Below, piece after piece: positions 42,695-51,173 of a stretch of DNA of 64,000 bases. The notes beneath the pieces were generated by a model. That model ran no database searches, was not told the DNA's origin, and was given only the letters and a program-made list of their open reading frames with translations. This DNA is from JBBECE01 sp964574935 (GTDB lineage Bacteria > Pseudomonadota > Alphaproteobacteria > Rhizobiales > Devosiaceae), in contig CAZNOZ010000015.1 in NCBI GenBank assembly GCA_964574935.1, forward strand, positions 1 through 64,000, read 5' to 3'. A program made the translations under genes and the position numbers. How positions within the stretch are numbered: the first letter of the stretch is position 1; each line of letters opens with the position of its first letter.

Positions 42695-44245
42695 ATGGAC
42701 AGGCCAGCGCATTTCGTGATCGTCGGCGGCGGCACCGCCGGGTGGCTCGCGGCGTTGATCTGTCAGGACCAGGCGCGCCGCGCCAGGCTCGATATTCGCT
42801 TGTCTGTCCTCGAGTCGTCCAAGATCCCGACGGTCGGCGTGGGCGAGGGGACGACCGCCGTCTTTCGGGCGCTGTTCGAGCGGTTCGGTTTCGACGAGCT
42901 GGAGTTCCTGCGCGACACCGAGGCGACGATCAAATTCGGCATCCGCCACAAGGACTGGCGTCGGATCGGCGTCACCTATGACGGTCCGATCGACGATCCG
43001 CACCAGGTGATTGCGCCGCCGCCGGACGCGCCGTCGGAATATCTGAACGTCTACGCGGTCGCCGCCGGTCGTCCGGTCTCGGAGATGCATCTCTTCGACC
43101 AGTTGTTGAAGCGGCAGAAGAGCCCGTATGCACGCAAGGCGGACGGCTCGCTCATTCCGGTCGGGCCGTTCCACTACGCCTATCACTTCGATCAATCGCT
43201 TGTCGGTCGCTATCTTCGCCGCAAGGCCAGCGGCATCGAGATGATCGACGGCACGCTCACCGGCACCGAGAAAGATCCGGAATCAGGAGACATTCGGGCG
43301 TTGATCCTGGAGGACGGCACGACGGTGCCCGGCGATTTCTTCATCGACGCGACGGGATTCCGCAAACGGCTGATCGTTGAGGAGATGGGTGGAAAGTGGG
43401 TCTCCTACGGCAAGGAACTGCCGGTCAATCGCGCCATGCCGTTCTGGCTGACCATCGAGGAGGGCGATGAGATTTCGCCATATACACTGGCATGGGCGCG
43501 TGAAGCGGGCTGGCTCTGGTCGATCCCGACCCAGAAACGCTACGGCTGCGGCTACGTCTATTGCGATGCGTTCCGGACGCCGGAGGAGGCCAGGGCCGAA
43601 ATCGAGGCGGCGCTCGGACACCCCATCGAGCCACGAAGCGACATCCGGTTCGATATCGGTCGCCTCGAACGCCCGTGGATCGGCAACTGTCTGGCGGTCG
43701 GGCTGAGTTCGAGCTTTCTCGAGCCGCTCGAAGCAACGTCAATCCACGGCACCATCGTTCAGATGATGATGTTCGCCGGGCAGTATCTGCGCGCGCCCGA
43801 CGAGATGACCCAGGCGCACCGCGACGACTACAACCAGCGCGCCGATCGGCAGGTCGATGACTTCCGCACATTCATCAACACGCACTACGTGACCGAGCGC
43901 GAGGACACGCCGTTCTGGCAATACGTTCGACGCGAATGCGTGCACGACGAGACCCGCGCCCGGCTGGCGCGCTGGCGCAGGGAAATGCCGCGCCACGAAC
44001 ATTTCTCCCATTTTCTCGGCGGTCTGCCGCACGTAGAGGCGCAGCTGCACTACCCGGTGCTCGACGGGCTGGGATTGCTCGACCGGTCGGTCGCCAGGGC
44101 GGAGATGGCCGGGCTGCCGGCCGTTCGCGCCTTCGCGCGCAAGACGGTCGACAGCCTCGTCAAGGAATACAAGCAGGCGGCGACCAAGGCGCTGGGGCAC
44201 GCCGAGTTTCTCGAGCTGGTCCGCTCAGGCGCCAGTCTGCCTTGA
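42695..44245 (+). CDS. Flavin-dependent tryptophan halogenase-family protein
   Basis: 516 residues, GGGAGG six bases before the ATG. FAD motif VIVGGGTAGWLAAL; halogenase signature WLWSIP (W-x-W-x-I-P). The catalytic lysine corresponds to K80 in EATIKFGIRHKDW (Lys79 in PrnA), and E346 in EPLEATSIHG matches the catalytic glutamate, with Ala where many have Ser next to it. All key residues of an active halogenase are present. No NRPS, PKS or tryptophan pathway gene is nearby. It follows the dehydratase gene by 121 nt on the same strand. Substrate unknown. Confidence 0.9.
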   Translation: MDRPAHFVIVGGGTAGWLAALICQDQARRARLDIRLSVLESSKIPTVGVGEGTTAVFRALFERFGFDELEFLRDTEATIKFGIRHKDWRRIGVTYDGPIDDPHQVIAPPPDAPSEYLNVYAVAAGRPVSEMHLFDQLLKRQKSPYARKADGSLIPVGPFHYAYHFDQSLVGRYLRRKASGIEMIDGTLTGTEKDPESGDIRALILEDGTTVPGDFFIDATGFRKRLIVEEMGGKWVSYGKELPVNRAMPFWLTIEEGDEISPYTLAWAREAGWLWSIPTQKRYGCGYVYCDAFRTPEEARAEIEAALGHPIEPRSDIRFDIGRLERPWIGNCLAVGLSSSFLEPLEATSIHGTIVQMMMFAGQYLRAPDEMTQAHRDDYNQRADRQVDDFRTFINTHYVTEREDTPFWQYVRRECVHDETRARLARWRREMPRHEHFSHFLGGLPHVEAQLHYPVLDGLGLLDRSVARAEMAGLPAVRAFARKTVDSLVKEYKQAATKALGHAEFLELVRSGASLP

Positions 44246-44279
44246 TCGGCCGCCCGAAAGACCGGGGCCCGGCGCCAGA

Positions 44280-45740
44280 CTAGCGATAGCCCCCGGAGCC
44301 GGCGCGCAATTCCTCAACGGTTCGCGCTTGCCGGCGCGCCGCGCCCTCCCAGTCGCGGGTTTTCACGGTCCCCTTTGCCAACCGCTCACGCGCCGCGGGT
44401 ATGGCCTGGGCGTATTGGGGCAGCCACTCGGCCTGCGCGACCACCATCTCGTCGACCATTTGCCAGACCTCCTCGGGCGTGCAGACCGCCCCGACCAGGG
44501 GGTCGTGCAGAACCGCGAGCTTGAGCATGTCGATATCGCCCGTCATGGCCGCCTCGACCGACATGCGCTGCACGGATATCGAGGCCGAGCAGGTCGCCGC
44601 GCAGGCGATCGGCAGCTCGATGCCCTCGACCATGTTGATCCCGAACCGGTCGACGAAACCGGGGCTCTCGACGATCGCGTCGGCCGGCAGGTTGCGGATG
44701 ATGCCGTTGTTGCGCACGTTGAAATGCCCGCGATACACACGGCCGGTCTCCAGGGCCTCGATAATGTGACTGGCGTGCTCGGTGCTGCGCTCGTAGTCGT
44801 CGAGCGGCTTGCCGGCCTCTTCCAGGAACTCCGGGAAATCCGTCTCGAACCAGTTCCGCTGCTCGGTCGAGTAGCGCAGATACCCGCCGGTCTCGCCGTG
44901 GATCCAGTCGCTCATGTCGATCCAGTGGCCGATCTCGTCGGGGCGCTTGCGGTACCACGGAAGATATTCGCTCAGGTGCCCGTTGCTCTCGGTCGAGAAG
45001 ACCCCGAAGCGCTTCAGCACGTCGATGCGCACCTTTTCCTGGTGCGAGTACAAAGGGTGCTTTTCGAAGGCGGCGAGCAGTTCGTCCCTGCCGATCCTGC
45101 GCCCGTTCACGCGCACGTCGATGTACCAGGTCTGGTGGTTGATCCCCGCGCAGATGTAATCGAGCTCGCCTTCCTCGGCGCCCAGCGCCCGCGCGATCTG
45201 GTGCGCGCCATGTTGGACGCCATGGCAAAGCCCGACCGTGTTCACCTCGCCGTACTCGAGCGCCGCCCAGGTGTTCATGGCCATGGGATTGGCATAGTTG
45301 AGGAAAAGCGCGCCCGGCTCGGCCAGCTCGCGGATGTCCTTGCAGAAATCGAGGATCACCGGGATGTTGCGCTGGCCGTAGAGAATTCCGCCGGCGCAGA
45401 TGGTATCGCCGACGCACTGGTCGACGCCGTATTTGAGCGGGATGTTCACGTCGGTAGCGAAGGCCTCGAGCCCGCCCACCCTGACGCAGCTCATCACATA
45501 GCGCGCGCCTTCGAGCGCCGTCCGGCGGTCGGTGGTCGCCGCGACCTTCGCCGGCAGCCTGTTGACCTCGACGATCCTCTCGATGATCTGCCGGATCATG
45601 TCGAGATTGCGCTCGTTGATGTCAGCCAGCGCGATTTCCATGTCCGCGAATTCTGAGACCTTCAGCAGATCCGAGACCAGCTTCTTGGTGAAGCCCACCG
45701 AGCCGGCACCGATAATCGCGACCTTGAAGGGAGCGCTCAT
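44280..45740 (-). CDS. Glycoside hydrolase family 4 (alpha-galactosidase/glucosidase-type)
   Basis: 486 residues. NAD-binding start VAIIGAGSVGFTKKLVSDLL, then NYANPMAMNTW, the metal-binding cysteine in GLCHGVQHG and the histidine in AGINHQTWY: the complete NAD/Mn-dependent GH4 set. GH4 enzymes cleave alpha- or beta-glycosides by oxidation and elimination. It is the last gene of the OppA-type ABC operon and the second GH4 there (65-bp gap), more distant from MelA than its neighbour, so it may act on a related glycoside. Confidence 0.93.
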   Translation of the reverse strand: MSAPFKVAIIGAGSVGFTKKLVSDLLKVSEFADMEIALADINERNLDMIRQIIERIVEVNRLPAKVAATTDRRTALEGARYVMSCVRVGGLEAFATDVNIPLKYGVDQCVGDTICAGGILYGQRNIPVILDFCKDIRELAEPGALFLNYANPMAMNTWAALEYGEVNTVGLCHGVQHGAHQIARALGAEEGELDYICAGINHQTWYIDVRVNGRRIGRDELLAAFEKHPLYSHQEKVRIDVLKRFGVFSTESNGHLSEYLPWYRKRPDEIGHWIDMSDWIHGETGGYLRYSTEQRNWFETDFPEFLEEAGKPLDDYERSTEHASHIIEALETGRVYRGHFNVRNNGIIRNLPADAIVESPGFVDRFGINMVEGIELPIACAATCSASISVQRMSVEAAMTGDIDMLKLAVLHDPLVGAVCTPEEVWQMVDEMVVAQAEWLPQYAQAIPAARERLAKGTVKTRDWEGAARRQARTVEELRAGSGGYR

Positions 45741-45805
45741 GTTGTCTGGGAACCTCCTGGCGGTGAAACCCGCGGCCGGCTGGCCGGCCCGTAAAACCGG
45801 CGGAC

Positions 45806-47233
45806 TTATCCCGTTTCGGCCCCGCGGACCGGCTCGCGGGCCGCGCGACCTCGGGCGGTTACCGCCGCGGGCGGCGCCGACTTCGGGCCGCGGGCCCAGG
45901 CCGGGATCATCTCGCCATGGGCTGCCAGCAGATCATCGACGAGGCGCCATATCTGGTCGAGGTCGAGCTCGGCCGCCGTGTGCGGGTCCATCATCGCGGC
46001 GTGATAGATATGCTCGACCTTTTCCTCGACGAGCCCCGCAACCGTGAGCTCCTGAACGTTGACATTGGTGCGGATGAGCGCGGTGAGCTGCACGGGCAGC
46101 TCGCCGATCCGGGTCGGCTGGATGCCGTTGCGATCGACCAGGCACGGCACCTCGACGGCGCACCGCTCGGGCAGCGAGGCGATCAGCCCGTCATTGCGGA
46201 CGTTGCCGTAGATCACCGAGGGCTCGCCGGTGACCACCGAGTTCATGATCTCGGAGGCGTATTCGTTCGACTGTGCGACCTCGATCCGGTCGGCGGTTCG
46301 ATATTTCTCGGCCTGCGCCTTCCAGCCTTGGATCTGTTCGATGCAGCGCTTGGGGTACTCGTCCAGCGGAATGCCGTATTTCTCGATCAGGTCCGGCCGG
46401 CCCTGCTTGATGAACCAGGGGGTGTATTCGGCGAAATGCTCCGAACTTTCGGTCACGAAATAGCCCAGCCGCGTCAGCATCTCGTAGCGGACCTTGTTGG
46501 GGCAACGCGGGTTCCATCCCTGCTTCGGCGCCCTGCCCTCGCGATAGGCAGCCATCAGGTCCGGATAAAGGTCCCGGGTGCCGCCGTCGGCCATCCGCTC
46601 CTCGAATTCGAGATAGAACGCCATGTGGTTGATGCCGGCGGCCTGGTAGCAGATGCGCTCGATGGGCAGGTCGAGGTCGCGGGCAAGCTCGGCGGCGGTG
46701 TGCTGCACGGAATGGCACAGCCCCACCTGCCGGATCGACGGATATCTTTCGGCGATGGCCCAGGTGTTGATCGCCATGGGGTTGACATATTGCAGCAGGA
46801 TCGCGTCCGGGCAGACCGCCTCCATGTCGGCGCACAGGCGCCACAGATGCGGCACGGTCCGCAGGCCCCGCATGATTCCGCCGATGCCGAGCGTGTCGGC
46901 GATCGTCTGGCGCAGCCCGTAGGTTTTCGGCACCTCGAAGTCGGTCACCGTCGCCGGCTCGTAGCCGCCGATCTGGAACGCCACGACCACGAAGTCGGCG
47001 CCCTCGAGCGCCGCCCGCTGCTCGCGGTGGGTGGTGATCGTCGCCGGCACACCGAGGGTCGCCACGATCTTGGAGGCGACGAGTTCTGACTCGACCAGCC
47101 GCTCCCCATTGACGTCCATCAGGGCGATCTCTGCGTCCGCCAGGGCAGGCCGCTGCAACACGTCCCCGATGATGTTCTTCATGAACACCGTCGAGCCGGC
47201 ACCGATGAAGGCGAGCTTGGGATAGGCGGGCAT
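45806..47233 (-). CDS. melA: Alpha-galactosidase, GH4 (MelA-type)
   Basis: 475 residues from the ATG at 47233 (AAGGGAGC upstream). LAFIGAGSTVFMKNIIGDVL, QYVNPMAINTWA, GLCHSVQHTAAEL and AAGINHMAFY give the NAD-binding motif, the asparagine and the Cys/His metal ligands of MelA. The C-terminal ~25 residues are an Ala/Arg-rich extension without family equivalent. It starts 18 nt after the ATPase gene, so uptake and cleavage of alpha-galactosides are co-expressed, as in the Sinorhizobium agp/aga locus. Confidence 0.93.
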   Translation of the reverse strand: MPAYPKLAFIGAGSTVFMKNIIGDVLQRPALADAEIALMDVNGERLVESELVASKIVATLGVPATITTHREQRAALEGADFVVVAFQIGGYEPATVTDFEVPKTYGLRQTIADTLGIGGIMRGLRTVPHLWRLCADMEAVCPDAILLQYVNPMAINTWAIAERYPSIRQVGLCHSVQHTAAELARDLDLPIERICYQAAGINHMAFYLEFEERMADGGTRDLYPDLMAAYREGRAPKQGWNPRCPNKVRYEMLTRLGYFVTESSEHFAEYTPWFIKQGRPDLIEKYGIPLDEYPKRCIEQIQGWKAQAEKYRTADRIEVAQSNEYASEIMNSVVTGEPSVIYGNVRNDGLIASLPERCAVEVPCLVDRNGIQPTRIGELPVQLTALIRTNVNVQELTVAGLVEEKVEHIYHAAMMDPHTAAELDLDQIWRLVDDLLAAHGEMIPAWARGPKSAPPAAVTARGRAAREPVRGAETG

Positions 47234-47250
47234 CGAACGGGCTCCCTTGT

Positions 47251-48918
47251 TCAGGCGGCGATCTCGAACGCGGCGCGGACGAGGCGGCGGGTGTAGTCTG
47301 TCTTGGGGTTGTTCAGGACGTCCTTGACGGGGCCCTGCTCGACGACCTTGCCGTGCTGCATCACCATCACCCGATGGCACAGCGCGCGGACCACCTTCAG
47401 GTCGTGCGAAATGAACAGGTAGCTCAGTCCCTTCTCGTCCTGCAGCTTGCGCAGAAGGTCGATGATCTGGGCCTGCACGCTCAGGTCGAGCGCCGAGGTC
47501 GGCTCGTCCAGCAGGATGAATTCGGGGTCGAGCGCGATGGCCCGCGCGATGGCGATGCGCTGGCGCTGGCCGCCCGAGAATTCGTGCGGAAAGCGATTGA
47601 GAATGTTGTCGGGCAGCCCGGCGTCGCGCAGCGCCTGCCGGACCCTGTCGCCGCGCTCGCGGCGGTCTTTTCCGATGGCGTTGACGATCAGCCCCTCTTC
47701 GATGATCTGGCGGATCGACATGCGCGGATTGAGTGACGCGTAAGGGTCCTGGAAGACGATCTGGATGCGCGACCGAAAGGGCCTGAGCTGGCGGCGGGAC
47801 TTGTCGTGCAGCGGTACGCCGTCGAAATAGATTTCGCCGCTGTTGGCCTTGAGCAGGCCGATCAGCGCCTGTCCGAAGGTCGTCTTGCCGGACCCCGATT
47901 CCCCGACCAGCCCCAAGGTTTCGTCGCGATGCACCTGGATATCGAGATGGTCGACCGCGTGCAGCTCGGAATATTCGGGCTTGAAAAACCCGCCGTGCCG
48001 CAGCGTGAAGGAGACGTGCACCTGCCGGCCTTCGAGCACGATCGGTGTCTTGGCCGCGAGCGGCAGCGCCACGCCTTTGGGCTCGGAAGCCATCAGGTGC
48101 TGCGTGTAGGCATGGCGCGGCTTGTCGAACAGCACGGCCGTCTCGCCATGCTCCTTCACCTCGCCGTCCCGCATCACATACACATAGTCGGAAAAATGCC
48201 TGACGATTGTCAGATCGTGCGTGATCAGGATCACCGCCATGCCGTAGCGCTCCTGCAAATCCCTGATAAGATTAAGAATTTGCGCCTGAACCGTCACGTC
48301 GAGCGCGGTGGTCGGTTCGTCGGCGATCAGCACGTCGGGGCGATTGGCCAGCGCCATCGCGATCATCACCCGCTGCCGCTGGCCACCGGAGAGCTGATGC
48401 GGATAGGAGCGTACGCGCGCCTCGGGATCTTCGATCTGCACTTCCTCGAGCAGCGTGGTCGCTCGTTTCATCGCCTCGCCGCGCGACACCCGGTTGTGAA
48501 GCCGGATGACTTCGACGATTTGCGCGCCCACCGTGTAGATGGGATTGAGCGAGGACATTGGCTCCTGGAAGATCATGGAGACCTGGTTGCCGCGCATGCG
48601 GCGGCGGCGCTGTTCGGAGAAGTCCATGACCTCTTCGCCCGCCAGCTTGATGCTGGTGCGTTTCGCGACGGTGGCGCGTTTGCCCAACAGTCCCATCACC
48701 GCGCGCGCGGTGACGGACTTGCCCGACCCCGATTCGCCGACCAGCGCGATGGTCTCGTGCTTGTGGAGCTGGAACGACACGTCGCGCACGCCTTCGACCT
48801 CGCCGCCCTCAACCTTGAACGCGACCCCGATATGGCGCGCGTCGAGCAGCATTTCGCGCCCGTGCAGGCCGAGATCGGTACGTTCGTCGGGGGCGAATGG
48901 ACTGCCGGTTTCGTTCAT
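47251..48918 (-). CDS. Fused oligopeptide-type ABC ATPase (DppD-DppF in one chain)
   Basis: 555 residues with two ABC modules. Module 1 (~20-270): GESGSGKSV, LSGGQRQRV, LIADEPTTALD. Module 2 (~310-540): GESGSGKTT, FSGGQRQRI, ILLDEPTSALD. Each module carries its own peptide-transport C-terminal end. In Sinorhizobium the equivalent subunits are described as separate AgpC and AgpD chains; here one chain supplies both. Follows the DppC-type gene by 9 nt. Confidence 0.95.
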   Translation of the reverse strand: MNETGSPFAPDERTDLGLHGREMLLDARHIGVAFKVEGGEVEGVRDVSFQLHKHETIALVGESGSGKSVTARAVMGLLGKRATVAKRTSIKLAGEEVMDFSEQRRRRMRGNQVSMIFQEPMSSLNPIYTVGAQIVEVIRLHNRVSRGEAMKRATTLLEEVQIEDPEARVRSYPHQLSGGQRQRVMIAMALANRPDVLIADEPTTALDVTVQAQILNLIRDLQERYGMAVILITHDLTIVRHFSDYVYVMRDGEVKEHGETAVLFDKPRHAYTQHLMASEPKGVALPLAAKTPIVLEGRQVHVSFTLRHGGFFKPEYSELHAVDHLDIQVHRDETLGLVGESGSGKTTFGQALIGLLKANSGEIYFDGVPLHDKSRRQLRPFRSRIQIVFQDPYASLNPRMSIRQIIEEGLIVNAIGKDRRERGDRVRQALRDAGLPDNILNRFPHEFSGGQRQRIAIARAIALDPEFILLDEPTSALDLSVQAQIIDLLRKLQDEKGLSYLFISHDLKVVRALCHRVMVMQHGKVVEQGPVKDVLNNPKTDYTRRLVRAAFEIAA

Positions 48919-48927
48919 CTGCGCCGC

Positions 48928-50088
48928 CTAGTAGGGGTCGACGGCATCGCGCAGTCCGTCGCCCAGCGCGTTGAAAGCGAACACGGTGATCAGCACGAAG
49001 ACAACGGGGGACAAAATCCACGGATACGAGCCGATCACCGAGAAGGTGCCGGTGTCCTGGAGCATGAGGCCCCAGGAAATCAGCGGCGGTTTGACCGCAA
49101 ATCCCAGGAATCCGAGGAACGATTCCAGCAGGACCACCGTGGGTATCGCGATGGTCACCGCCACGATCACGTGCGAGATGACGTTCGGCAGGACGTGACG
49201 AAAGATGATGCGGCCATCGCCCGCCCCGACCGCCATCGCGGCGCGGACGTATTCGATGCGCGCCAGCGCCAGGGTCTTGCCCCGCACCTCGCGCGAGAGC
49301 TGCGCCCACAGGAGCGCCGCCAGCACGGCGATGACGAAAGCGATGAAGACGTTGGAGGGGGCGGTGATCGGGATCAGCGTCGTCAGCGCCAGATACAGCG
49401 GCAGTTGCGGAAAGGCGAGCACGAAGTCGACGAACCGCTGCACCCAGGCATCGAACCGGCCGCCCAGATATCCCGACGTGATACCGACGCTGGTCCCGAC
49501 CACGGTTGTGATCGTCACCACGATGAGCGCGATCATCAGCGATATGCGCGACCCGATAATGCCCCGAGACAAGAGGTCCCGCCCCAGCTTGTCGGTGCCA
49601 AGGAAGTGCACGGGCTGATTGCCGCGCGCAGCGAAGAAGTGGATGTCGGCCGGAATCACGCCGAACAACTCATAGGGGTAACCCTTCACAAACAATCCCA
49701 CATCCAGCGGACTGTCGTAGTCGGGGCCGGTGAGCGGCTGAAAGGTCACCGGATCAAGTTCTTCGGACTCGATGATCGGATAGACGAACGGCACCGGCGA
49801 AAAGGAGCCATCGGCGGCAAAGAAGCTGACTTTGACCGGTGGAGAGAACCCCACGTCGGATGCCTTCGGATCGACCGGCGCCCAGAAGTCGGCGAATATG
49901 GCCATGATGAGCAGGGCGGCCACCAGCACCAGCCCCACCATGCCGCTGACCGAGCGCCGGAAGCGGCGCCAGACCAGGACCCGATAGCTCTCGCCGCCCG
50001 CCAGGCGACCGGTCGCCGGTTCCGGGGCCGGTTCACGGCCCGGCGCGGGCGCGACGGTACGTTCCGCGGGCACACGCAGATCGGTCAT
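48928..50088 (-). CDS. Oligopeptide-type ABC permease, DppC/AgpC-class
   Basis: 386 residues, longer than standard DppC (~300) because of a periplasmic insert at ~70-150 after the first membrane segment, a known variant in alpha-galactoside transporters. The N-terminus is a Pro/Ala-rich cytoplasmic tail. Conserved cytoplasmic loop: MAVGAGDGRIIFRHVLPNVI. Its ATG overlaps the DppB-type stop (ATGA). Confidence 0.93.
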   Translation of the reverse strand: MTDLRVPAERTVAPAPGREPAPEPATGRLAGGESYRVLVWRRFRRSVSGMVGLVLVAALLIMAIFADFWAPVDPKASDVGFSPPVKVSFFAADGSFSPVPFVYPIIESEELDPVTFQPLTGPDYDSPLDVGLFVKGYPYELFGVIPADIHFFAARGNQPVHFLGTDKLGRDLLSRGIIGSRISLMIALIVVTITTVVGTSVGITSGYLGGRFDAWVQRFVDFVLAFPQLPLYLALTTLIPITAPSNVFIAFVIAVLAALLWAQLSREVRGKTLALARIEYVRAAMAVGAGDGRIIFRHVLPNVISHVIVAVTIAIPTVVLLESFLGFLGFAVKPPLISWGLMLQDTGTFSVIGSYPWILSPVVFVLITVFAFNALGDGLRDAVDPY

Positions 50089-51092
50089 TCTCGGCTCCCG
50101 CCGATGCGGATGCGCGGATCGAGGACGCTCAACAGGACATCGGCGATGATGTTGCCGACCAGCAGCGTGCCTGCGAGCACCAGCAGGAAGGTCGAGGTGA
50201 CGTAGACATCGCCGACGCCCATGGATTGCACGATGGCCGGACCGACAGTTGCCAGAGAGAACACGATCGCAACCTCGATCTCACCGGTCAGCATGTAGGG
50301 CAGCACCACGCCCTGATAGGCAATCAGCGGGTGGAGCGCATTGGGAACGGCGTGCTTGAGGATGACGGCGCCTTCCGGCAAGCCCTTGGCCCGGGCGGTC
50401 TCGACATACTGGGCGTTGAGGGTGTCGAGCAGGTTCGCCCGCATGACGCGCATGTTGAAGGCGAGCCCGCCGAAGGTCGCGATAAACACGACCGGCCACA
50501 CGTGCTGGACGAGGTCGACGAATTTATCCCACGACCACGGCGCGCCGCTGAACTGCGCCGAGAAGAACGTCCCGAAATTCTGGGAATTGAGCCTGAAGGC
50601 AAGGATATACAGGATGATGATGGCGAGCAGAAATCGCGGAATCGTCAGTCCCATGAACGACATGAACGACAACAGCGTGTCCGCCCAACTGTATTGTCGG
50701 GTGGCCGCGATGATCCCCAGACTGATCCCGAACAAACTCGCCAGAATATGGCAGGTCAGCGCCAGCATGATCGTGCGAGGCAGGCGTTCCCCGACCACGT
50801 CCCCGACCGGGCGATTGAAGAAGAAGCTGTGCCCGAAATCCCCGCGGGTCACGATGCCGGTAATCCAGTTGAGATACTGCGCCGGCAGTGGATCGTCGAG
50901 CCCGTATTCCTTGCGGGCCGCGTCCGCCACGCGCGTCGCCTCGACCACAGAAGAGCCGCGCGCCACCAGGCTCGAGTAGACGAAGTCTCCGTAGTCCCCT
51001 GGCCGGGCATGGATGATGGCGAAGGTCACCAGGCTGAGGAAAAACAGAACAACCAAGGCGGCGGCGATACGCTGGGATAGAAAACGCACCAT
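50085..51092 (-). CDS. Oligopeptide-type ABC permease, DppB-class
   Basis: 335 residues, first membrane segment at the N-terminus then five more. The loop ARAKGLPEGAVILKHAVPNA, then LHPLIAYQG, is the DppB coupling motif. FGHSFFFNRPVGDVVGERLP precedes the core domain as usual. Second gene of the operon after the binding protein. Confidence 0.94.
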   Translation of the reverse strand: MVRFLSQRIAAALVVLFFLSLVTFAIIHARPGDYGDFVYSSLVARGSSVVEATRVADAARKEYGLDDPLPAQYLNWITGIVTRGDFGHSFFFNRPVGDVVGERLPRTIMLALTCHILASLFGISLGIIAATRQYSWADTLLSFMSFMGLTIPRFLLAIIILYILAFRLNSQNFGTFFSAQFSGAPWSWDKFVDLVQHVWPVVFIATFGGLAFNMRVMRANLLDTLNAQYVETARAKGLPEGAVILKHAVPNALHPLIAYQGVVLPYMLTGEIEVAIVFSLATVGPAIVQSMGVGDVYVTSTFLLVLAGTLLVGNIIADVLLSVLDPRIRIGGSRE

Positions 51093-51173
51093 GGCTTTTC
51101 GCTCGGCCGGGGGAAGGGTGACGAGGGGGCCACGCGCCCCCTCGTCAAGATTGCATCCTGCGATTGACCGCGT

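Noticed and set aside
40750..42735. Open frame of 661 codons on the minus strand opposite the sugar-acid dehydratase
   Set aside because: The dehydratase has all three iron-sulfur cysteines and correct length; the opposing frame has no family features.
42695..44245. Halogenase as part of a secondary-metabolite (NRPS/PKS) cluster
   Set aside because: No carrier-protein, adenylation, ketosynthase or flavin-reductase gene is nearby; all neighbours are carbohydrate genes.
47806..50205. Open frame of 799 codons on the plus strand opposite the fused ATPase and DppC genes
   Set aside because: Antisense to intact ABC subunits and Arg/His/Asp-rich, with no recognisable domain. The similar plus-strand frame at 51222-53357 fails for the same reasons.
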